Source: Niabella aurantiaca DSM 17617
GTDB lineage: Bacteria; Bacteroidota; Bacteroidia; Chitinophagales; Chitinophagaceae
Direction: 5' to 3'
Assembly (NCBI RefSeq): GCF_000374125.1
Contig: NZ_KB893625.1
Span: 1,045,161 to 1,109,160 of the forward strand
Length of the DNA stretch: 64,000 bases
In this document: positions 8,312 to 14,888 of the stretch, one piece after another
Numbering within the stretch: the first letter of the stretch is position 1
Layout of the letters: each line of letters starts with the position of its first letter
Translations under genes and position numbers: made by a program
The notes under the pieces: generated by a model
Seen by the model: the letters and a program-made list of their open reading frames with translations, nothing else
What the model was told of the DNA's origin: nothing
Database searches by the model: none

Positions 8312-9030
8312 ATGGAAGAAGTAAAATCCAGTTTATTATCCTTAAAGCTATCCGGTATGGCGGTATGCCTGCAAAGTCTTCATGAAACAAGAAAAGTACA
8401 CGAGCTCTCCCTCTCAGATGGGCTGCAATTACTTATCCAGGCCGAGAAAGACCAACGCTGGTCCAATCGGTATAGCCGCCTTATTAAAAATGCGGGCTTC
8501 AGATACCAGGCCACACTCGATCAGCTTGATGCCGGCAAACACAGAGGTATTGACGCCACTCAGATCAACACCCGGCCGTTGGAACATATTTAAAAAATGG
8601 CGAGGCGATACTCATCTCGGGATGTGCCGGTGTAGGAAAATCATTTTTGGCTTCTGCATTTGGACACCAGGCCTGCAGACAAGGGCATGCCGTTGCCTAT
8701 TACAATGTTCAAAAACTAATGACACAGTTGAAAGTCTCCCGCCTGGATGGCTTGTTATTAAAATCAATGGAGCGACTTGCAAAAGTGGACTTATTAATTT
8801 TAGATGACTTTGGTTTAACCCCATTGGACAGTAACCAGCAAAACGATTTTATGGAACTCATTGAAGACCGCCATGCGCGCAAATCCACTATCATCGCAAG
8901 CCAGTTGCCGGTATCAGCATGGTTCGATGTCTTCCCCGAAGCAACGGTCGCCGACGCGATACTTGACCGGATCGTACACACTTCACATAGAATCGATTTA
9001 AAAGGAGACAGCTTAAGAAAAAAACGGTAA
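8312..9030 (+). pseudogene. istB: IstB helper ATPase, frameshifted
   Basis: The first part, 8312-8593, is the N-terminal domain (LKLSGMAVCLQSLHE, LLIQAEKDQRWSNRY). A frame change near 8575-8590 is needed to reach the AAA+ ATPase part, which has the Walker A motif GCAGVGKS, the Walker B motif LLILDDFGL and the sensor region STIIASQLPV, ending at 9030. IstB normally activates IstA at target DNA. Located 54 bases after istA as in other IS21 elements. With istA also shifted, the element is doubly disabled. Confidence 0.88.
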
Positions 9031-9115
9031 GTTTGTCAGGCTAAACAAAAAGCAATAACCCTATCACTGGGTGCATATCTCCGAAATCCCTGGGTGCGTA
9101 TTACCGAAATTTACA

Positions 9116-9193
9116 GCCAAGAGGCGAAAATCTGTTTCCGAGATATTTTCCAAAATAATCCGCACCAACTCCTAATGTTATATTTTTATATCA
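9116..9193 (-). pseudogene. Orphan toxin-like C-terminal fragment, proximal half
   Basis: The minus strand encodes YKNITLGVGADYFGKYLGNR then FSPLG up to the insertion point. It matches IGLGIEGDYFGKYLGNKFSP of the intact 321-aa protein. A TGA lies immediately upstream in frame and there is no start codon, so this is a fragment placed directly after the family B gene at 9201, not a full gene. Together with 6261-6365 it formed about 60 codons of toxin C-terminus before the IS21-type insertion. Confidence 0.75.
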
Positions 9194-9200
9194 TATTGTT

Positions 9201-9593
9201 TTAGTATGTTCTGTTTAAGCTATCGATCCAACGCAGGCTATCCGGGTAGGGTAAACTGTATTCCTTGAAGTCCTTCGGTAGAAGTAATAGCCACAGCTTA
9301 TTGTGTTTTTTGGAATACATTGCCGGTACGTAGTGGTTCACCAAAAAACGACCGGTAGGAACCTCTACTGACGAAGGTGATACCTTTATTTCTCTTTCCT
9401 CACCGTCTATATTAATTCTGCACGTGAAAGCGGCACTCAAACCTTTGTATCCTGCAGAATTATCTACAACAAATACATTTTGTATCCGCTTTCCTCTTTT
9501 TAAATCCTGTCTAACAGCAACCGCATGTGCAATTATACAAATAAAGAATCCAACCCAGCATAGATAAACAAGTGGAACAAGAATTTTTTTCAT
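9201..9593 (-). CDS. Small membrane-anchored protein, putative immunity protein (family B, copy 2)
   Basis: 130 residues, with a single N-terminal hydrophobic segment (about residues 3-25) and the family B domain: CRINIDGEEREIKVSPSSV, FLVNHYVPAMYSKK, LLLLPKDFKEYSLPYPDSL. Nearly identical in its C-terminal half to the copy at 5838-6230 and more distant from the copy just upstream (9598-9984). Two tandem immunity-like genes after one toxin module are common in polymorphic toxin loci, where extra copies protect against related toxins. The intergenic gap to the upstream copy is 4 bases, so they are co-transcribed. Confidence 0.62.
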   Translation of the reverse strand: MKKILVPLVYLCWVGFFICIIAHAVAVRQDLKRGKRIQNVFVVDNSAGYKGLSAAFTCRINIDGEEREIKVSPSSVEVPTGRFLVNHYVPAMYSKKHNKLWLLLLPKDFKEYSLPYPDSLRWIDSLNRTY

Positions 9594-9597
9594 TCTA

Positions 9598-9984
9598 TTA
9601 CCTCCTGTTTAAACTATCCACCCATTTTAAGCTGTCAGGATAAGATAAACCACGCTTTTTGAAATCCTCAGGTAAGAGTAATAGCTTTAATCTATTATAT
9701 TTTTCAGAATATAAAGCTGGAAAATAATGACCAACCAGGATACCGCCATTGCGGTATTTGATCGGAGTCATTGTTGTTATTGTACTCTCTTTATTGTTGA
9801 AAGGAAGTTTGCACTCAAAATACGCATTGGTACTTCCCAATGCAGAAGATATTTTTGCAACAAATACACCGTTTATTAAATTTCCATTTTTCAGATCTCT
9901 TGATGCCTGTATGAAATGTATAATGAGATAGGCGAATATGAGTAATATAGAAAAAAATACTATAGTAGGGAGATATTTTTTCAT
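9598..9984 (-). CDS. Small membrane-anchored protein, putative cognate immunity protein (family B, copy 3)
   Basis: 128 residues: basic start, one membrane segment (about residues 6-26), then the family B domain in a diverged form (CKLPFNNKESTITTM, LVGHYFPALYSEKYNRLKLL, LLPEDFKKRGLSYPDSLKWV). Only 2 bases separate it from the stop of the toxin-like gene at 9987, the tight coupling usual for a toxin and its cognate immunity gene. It is therefore the best candidate partner of the 321-aa protein. No named family recognised. Confidence 0.62.
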   Translation of the reverse strand: MKKYLPTIVFFSILLIFAYLIIHFIQASRDLKNGNLINGVFVAKISSALGSTNAYFECKLPFNNKESTITTMTPIKYRNGGILVGHYFPALYSEKYNRLKLLLLPEDFKKRGLSYPDSLKWVDSLNRR

Positions 9985-9986
9985 TG

Positions 9987-10952
9987 CTAATGATTTACAG
10001 GCTGAAAATAATAATAATTATAAAAGTTATCCCACATAAGTTGTGTTAAATTGCTTGCATTACCTCCTAGAAAATCCCCAGCAAGTCCGCCTGTAAAATA
10101 ACCGATCGGAGAAAATTTATTGCCTAAATATTTACCAAAATAATCTCCCTCAATACCTAAACCAATATTTCTTATTACTTCAAATGTGCTGACATCACTA
10201 AAAAAGCCACGATATTCCCCATTCAAATTTGTATTTAGACCTTGTCCTATAAGATTTGACAAAAAAATATTTGATGGTAATATGAATTTTGAAAGCGGCG
10301 AAACAAAATTTATGTACTTGCCAACACCATCGCCATTCGCTTGACTTTGAGGAATTGCATACACTAATTGATTCGCTAAGTCTATTCCTGCCACCGATGC
10401 CCTCAATTTCCAAGTTCTGGCAAAATGATTTAGTATTTGTGGCCCATATGTTCTTGCCGCATTCAGGGCTATATTGCCAATGGCACCGGTGGCTGAAGCA
10501 ATGGCGGGCACTGCGGGAAGAAGCAAAGGCGCAGTTACCAGCCCGCCGGCCATAGCCCCGGAAAAATTCCGGTAGTCGTTTTCCACCTGGTATAGGGCCT
10601 CAAACCGGGAGGAGTTGAAATTGGGATTTCCAAAGCTTTTCCACGCGGCTTCCACGCTCATGCCGTTTAGCCGGGCCTGCTGGTAGGCCCAAAGGGCGCG
10701 TTGTTCTGTTTTTGCAATATTCCCCGGTAGATAATCAAAAACAGGAGTAAGGCTGCTTATCGCTGTAAAAGGCCCGCTCCATGCGCTAAAGGGGACCACT
10801 GTTCCATCGTATCCCAGCACCACATCGCCTGTTGTGCCGTCTTTTAACAGCTGTGTGACCCGGTATCCGGTCCCCCGGGCTATTTGTGGGGATGCTGCAA
10901 CTATAAATGGCAAGGATGCGATTAATGTATTTCTTGTTCTTTTTTGAACCAC
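9987..10952 (-). CDS. Toxin-like C-terminal module of a polymorphic toxin (321 aa)
   Basis: No signal peptide or known catalytic motif. The middle (about residues 130-215) is rich in Gly/Ala and hydrophobic residues (AMAGGLVTAPLLLPAVPAIA, AGIDLANQLVYAIPQ), like the pre-toxin region at the end of Rhs-type proteins. The C-terminus (DYFGKYLGNKFSPIGYFTGG, then GDFLGGNASNLTQLMWDNF) recurs as an orphan fragment beside the IS element, showing it is a movable unit. The GTG start at 10952 lies in a 14-bp direct repeat (TTCTTTTTTGAACC at 10937-10950 and 10953-10966), so the N-terminus may be a recombination junction. Followed at once by family B genes. Function is inferred from architecture only. Confidence 0.5.
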   Translation of the reverse strand: MVQKRTRNTLIASLPFIVAASPQIARGTGYRVTQLLKDGTTGDVVLGYDGTVVPFSAWSGPFTAISSLTPVFDYLPGNIAKTEQRALWAYQQARLNGMSVEAAWKSFGNPNFNSSRFEALYQVENDYRNFSGAMAGGLVTAPLLLPAVPAIASATGAIGNIALNAARTYGPQILNHFARTWKLRASVAGIDLANQLVYAIPQSQANGDGVGKYINFVSPLSKFILPSNIFLSNLIGQGLNTNLNGEYRGFFSDVSTFEVIRNIGLGIEGDYFGKYLGNKFSPIGYFTGGLAGDFLGGNASNLTQLMWDNFYNYYYFQPVNH

Positions 10953-11003
10953 TTCTTTTTTGAACCTTTATAGCAGGGTACCATCATGACCGGGAAAGTG
11001 TAA

Positions 11004-11393
11004 TTATTTAATTAATAAATATCCAGGAATATTCTCCCATCCTGCGTAAGGAATTTCTGAATCATTTGAAATATTCAGTTTTTGCTCTAAGTTGATTATT
11101 GAAATTTTCGGATTATCGGAAGAAAATTTGATCAGGTAATATCTGCTTGTGTCAATATTGTTATAACCATATGAGTCGGAGTTTTTAAAAGAGCGACCTT
11201 TGTATTTAAAAGAAAAATCTACATGCAATCCAGCCTTAACCATTGGTGAAGTCTTAATAACTTTTCCTGCGGTATATGTTGTATGTTTTCCCAATTCAGC
11301 ACCTCGAATACAACCTCTCGATATACTTATTGCAAGTATTAAACCGGCAATATATAGCGAATAAAATTTTTTAAAATGCCTTTTAATATCCAT
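11004..11393 (-). CDS. Small membrane-anchored protein, putative cognate immunity protein (family A, copy 2)
   Basis: 129 residues, the full-length twin of 4862-5251: MDIKRHFKKFYS start, hydrophobic segment about residues 12-27, then AGKVIKTSPMVKAGLHVDFS and the C-terminal NISNDSEIPYAGWENIPGYL. Its start overlaps the end of the 887-aa gene by 11 bases, so translation is coupled. That overlap and the duplication without the large gene argue for an immunity role against the 887-aa protein. Sequence downstream of the stop (GGGAAAGTGTAATTATTTAA on the + strand) is shared with copy 1. Confidence 0.62.
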   Translation of the reverse strand: MDIKRHFKKFYSLYIAGLILAISISRGCIRGAELGKHTTYTAGKVIKTSPMVKAGLHVDFSFKYKGRSFKNSDSYGYNNIDTSRYYLIKFSSDNPKISIINLEQKLNISNDSEIPYAGWENIPGYLLIK

Positions 11394-14046
11394 ATATTAT
11401 ATAGTATTGATTTCTTAAGGTTGAAGTTGGGATATTTATATTGATATCCAGCCATTTTCGGATCAGATTTTCCTGCTGATTGTTGTAGGGGTATTTTCCA
11501 CTATTTTTTAATACCCATTTTTCTGCAAAACTTTGCAGCTTATAACCGCCATAACTAAAAGCCTGATCCATATACGCAGATCTGATATCTTTATTGTATC
11601 CGATTACCCGGAATCTGATTATATCAGAACTCAAGGGTACATAATCAAAAGAACTGGATACAATCCTCTCTGCTCCTGGTAATAAAAAGCCACCACTTAG
11701 AACATCTATTACATCTGTTTGTCTTATGTTACCGTCATTTGCAACGGTTTGACCAACGCCATTTATAAGCATGCGCCAGCCAGCGCCTTTTAATGTATTA
11801 AATCCAATAGCTCCGGCTCCACCACCAACAAAAAATGTGGGTCCGGTTAATGCCATATTGAAAACTGCGGTACCTGTAGCATCTGCAAGCTGCCCCATTT
11901 GTCGGGCAGCCCTTCGGCCCTCCTCCTCGTAGGGGATCCAGTTGTTATTATGTAAATAATAGTAATTATAATCTCTGTCCCTCTGAATTGAATAATGAGT
12001 GCCTGATGCATCCACGATTTCATACCTCCAGTAATCACCAAAGTTTCCGCTCACCGGGGATATTGACCGGTAGCCATAAGATCCACCTTCGTGCGCGTAT
12101 CCTAGAGGGGCTCTGAGGTAGTTAAAACTTTTAAGCCATATAGCAACGGAAGAAGTGGCATTGGTGATAAACGGCTTCCCTTTTGTTCCTATAGTTACTT
12201 CTGCAAGAGGAGTACCTTCAAAATAATCCGGGGAGAATATGCTATAGCCTAAAAATTGCTGCTGGGCATAGCCTCCGTCTTTATAGTCCTCAACTCCGCT
12301 ATATACATTAAATAATGGAACACCTATTGTGAGAAAGGTTTGTGCTAACTGTTCGTTAATGATTGTTTTACTCCAATCGGGCATTTTGAAGGAAAGGTCG
12401 GGCGCAATAGAAAGCGCTGCGGTCCTCCATAAAGAAGTTGTGCCGCCACTGCCAACAGAAAAAGTATTTCTATTATCAAGGGTCCCGCTCCCTACATTAA
12501 AACCATATAGATCCCGCAATGAATCAAATTTCAGTGATGTTATCCCCTGAATGTTCATATAGTCTTGAATCCCGGAATTGTACCTTGTTGCGAACTGGAA
12601 GAAGGCATCCCATGCGGCAAGGTTCCTTTCTGCCGCTTCGCGCTCCATGGCATCCAGCCGCGAAGTTGTTTCCAGCAGCGATTCCGCAGCATCCTCTGCC
12701 AAACGGTCCCCGTAAGGGTTGTACCTCCAGGATTCCCATCCGGGCATGTTCTCAAAAATAGCCATGATAAACGGATCATCCAGGTAGGCCTCAAAGTCGT
12801 AATTTTTAAATGCATTGTTTTCTAACTGGAATAATTGCGCGGAATACTGATTTAGCTTTTCAATATAGAAATCATAACTCCCGTAGTCTCCTTCCTGTAG
12901 TGCCGCCTCAGCGAGCACCTGGAAGCTACCGGAAAGACCGGCCAGGTTTTTATGCGTTTCCCAATAGTCGCCAGGCACCTGGTCCGCTTTATAAATACCG
13001 GTATAGGGCATATAAGAGGTGGAAATCGAGTACTCAATCGCTTCAATAAAGTAAAGATTAATATAGCGATCGCGGAGCCATTCAGATTCGGGAGTTATAA
13101 AACTAGGTATGACCGGGCCTCCCGTATCTCCAAGGCAATCAACGGCGTATACAGAATTGTTATATCCCGTTACTGCATCTCGATATTGAGTGTAATTATT
13201 GATAACATTTTGATATGCGGTATCGAGTGCGGCCAATACCAGGTTCCTGTCGTCTCTGCCAAGCCCATAGTCGGCATTGGGATCCATATAATCGTAATCA
13301 TAGGTTAAATTGAGCAAATACTGGATGGTAGGATAGAATCCACCATATTGGCTTGCATCTGTATATGTTCCGTTATATGTAAAACCGGTTGCCGACTGGT
13401 ATTGGTATCCGAGCTGAACAAGCATGTTTATTGCATCAGCTATAGGCGTGCCGAATTCAGAAAAGCTATCCTGGTAATTTTTCTGCGCCAATGCAGTGTC
13501 TATTTGGCTCGTATTGTACAGGTACATCTTCTTTTTCTTTCCCGTTTTCTCTATTGACCAGGTTGCGCCTATCGGGTTCCTTGTAAGACTGGTGCTTTCC
13601 AAATTAGCAAGGATGCTATACCGCAAATAAGTGTCTGTCTGATCCCATGGAACATCATTGCTCATTTGGTTAAACGCGGTATAGAGGTCACCAAGTGTTG
13701 TTATTGCTGAAATATCAATTTTATGATCTGTGAGATAGCGTAATGCGATTTTTGCTAACTCGTAATTTCGTTCTTTTGTTAAATCGCTGCTGGTCACAAT
13801 GTAGTCAAATATGCTGTACAATTTATCATACAATATCCTGTTTTTTTGAATTTCAATTTTTTGGATTACAGCATTAATGCCCCAGTTGTCCTGTATAAAT
13901 TTATTGGTGAGCTGGTTAAACGTATTCTCTGTGTTGAGGATATCTGTCTTAATGCCGTACTGTTCGAGATACTGGCGCATGTCAAAGACATTGTTAACCT
14001 TTATTTCGTTGACCATATCACGTCGAAATCCTGAAGGCGTATGCAC
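11383..14046 (-). CDS. Large carrier/toxin-like protein, apparently missing its N-terminal region (887 aa)
   Basis: No family recognised with certainty. There is no signal peptide at the GTG start (14046), and the frame stays open about 23 codons upstream, so the true N-terminus has probably been lost in a rearrangement. The first 170 residues are helical and charged, the middle is rich in Tyr/Asn/Asp, and the region around 720-800 has a Gly/Ala-rich patch (GPTFFVGGGAGAIGF, DVLSGGFLLPGAERIV) like the pre-toxin part of secreted polymorphic toxins. The last 90 residues would then be the toxin tip. It overlaps the start of the family A gene by 11 bases. Orphan TonB-receptor debris lies just upstream. 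Confidence 0.5.
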   Translation of the reverse strand: MHTPSGFRRDMVNEIKVNNVFDMRQYLEQYGIKTDILNTENTFNQLTNKFIQDNWGINAVIQKIEIQKNRILYDKLYSIFDYIVTSSDLTKERNYELAKIALRYLTDHKIDISAITTLGDLYTAFNQMSNDVPWDQTDTYLRYSILANLESTSLTRNPIGATWSIEKTGKKKKMYLYNTSQIDTALAQKNYQDSFSEFGTPIADAINMLVQLGYQYQSATGFTYNGTYTDASQYGGFYPTIQYLLNLTYDYDYMDPNADYGLGRDDRNLVLAALDTAYQNVINNYTQYRDAVTGYNNSVYAVDCLGDTGGPVIPSFITPESEWLRDRYINLYFIEAIEYSISTSYMPYTGIYKADQVPGDYWETHKNLAGLSGSFQVLAEAALQEGDYGSYDFYIEKLNQYSAQLFQLENNAFKNYDFEAYLDDPFIMAIFENMPGWESWRYNPYGDRLAEDAAESLLETTSRLDAMEREAAERNLAAWDAFFQFATRYNSGIQDYMNIQGITSLKFDSLRDLYGFNVGSGTLDNRNTFSVGSGGTTSLWRTAALSIAPDLSFKMPDWSKTIINEQLAQTFLTIGVPLFNVYSGVEDYKDGGYAQQQFLGYSIFSPDYFEGTPLAEVTIGTKGKPFITNATSSVAIWLKSFNYLRAPLGYAHEGGSYGYRSISPVSGNFGDYWRYEIVDASGTHYSIQRDRDYNYYYLHNNNWIPYEEEGRRAARQMGQLADATGTAVFNMALTGPTFFVGGGAGAIGFNTLKGAGWRMLINGVGQTVANDGNIRQTDVIDVLSGGFLLPGAERIVSSSFDYVPLSSDIIRFRVIGYNKDIRSAYMDQAFSYGGYKLQSFAEKWVLKNSGKYPYNNQQENLIRKWLDININIPTSTLRNQYYIIYGY

Positions 14047-14281
14047 TGGTGCAGTGGGTGTGGGAGCAGAACAACGGAAAGCATAGCAGTACTGTATTTG
14101 ATGTAGTATATGTTAATGGTGCATTGAACTTACTTATAAAAAAGCAGAATATCTCTTTTATCTCCTTAATATTGAAATAAAGTATCTGAATTTTGAAATA
14201 TTGTACAACTGAAGGACGCCAGAGAAATGCAAGTTGAGCTGGGAGTCATAAAGTATTTATTATAACCGCATAGACCTGCAA

Positions 14282-14569
14282 ATGCAATGGGGGCTGTATG
14301 CCCATATTACGTATAATTACCGGGATGTGATGCCAATCACTTCTGATGGCGCTTACAGCACACCGGCATATAACCTGCTGAACGCAAAACTGTGCATCAG
14401 CCGGACCATTGCAACGCATTTCGGAGTGGATGTCTATTTTAGCGCGAACATTATCACAGGGGCACAGTATTACTATATGGTGTTCCTGAACCAATTGCCC
14501 GATGCTTATCTTCCGGCGCCTTATAAAACTCCTTTTTATGGCGGGCTGGGTTTGAAATATACTTTTTAA
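14282..14569 (+). pseudogene. TonB-dependent receptor C-terminal fragment
   Basis: About 95 residues of beta-strand pattern (LYAHITYNYRDVMPITSDG, HFGVDVYFSANIITGAQYYY) ending in GGLGLKYTF with the terminal Phe typical of outer-membrane barrels. A TAA lies 15 bases upstream in frame and there is no plug or main barrel, so it is the stranded tail of a receptor gene. It points towards the metallopeptidase cluster and away from the 887-aa gene, marking another break in the island. 14047-14281 holds nothing else I recognise. Confidence 0.7.
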
Positions 14570-14888
14570 AATGGGAACATGATCTACACAGGGGCTTCTA
14601 CTGAAAGCCTCTTGTGTAACTTTCAATACCCGACCATCGGCTCAAGTTCTATTTTTGCTTAAATATCTGGTGCGTCCGATCTGTTATCAAAAGCCTGTTG
14701 AAACAGTTTCCCTGGTAGAATATTATAGCTATCCATATTTTCCGATCGGCAGGAGCTCATGATACCGAAGCCGGCTTTGTCACTAAAATTCGTGACAGGG
14801 TTAAGTTTTCCGGACAGGGTTTTATTACTAATTTACATTTTGAATTTTATAATATAACCTATTTTGAAAATGAACTTAACTGCTGTTT
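14570..14888. other. Leader region of the metallopeptidase gene
   Basis: No gene. The AT-rich part just before the start (about 14830-14885) contains two TTTTG words spaced about 22 bases apart (near 14838 and 14863). These could be -33 and -7 elements of a Bacteroidota promoter, but the match to TAnnTTTG is one T short. Confidence 0.3.

Larger units (their letters stand above)
6366..9115 (+). mobile_element. IS21-family insertion sequence with 6-bp target duplication
   Basis: Ends are TGTATAATCCGG at the left and CCGAAATTTACA at the right (reverse complement TGTAAATTTCGG). The flanks are GCCAAG on both sides (6360-6365 and 9116-9121). Multiple terminal repeats of the type (A/G)TTTCGGAG-N5-CACCCA occur, five in the left end (about 6366, 6439, 6512, 6561, 6629) and two in the right end (about 9064 and 9090), as in IS21 elements where IstA binds several sites. 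It carries istA and istB in tandem, both frameshifted, so the copy should be unable to move by itself. Confidence 0.9.

Noticed and set aside
6499-9115. Left end of the IS21-type element at 6499 (TGTCGGTAAATCGG)
   Set aside because: No target duplication results. Moving the end to 6366 gives matching terminal sequence, GCCAAG on both flanks and a restored reading frame.
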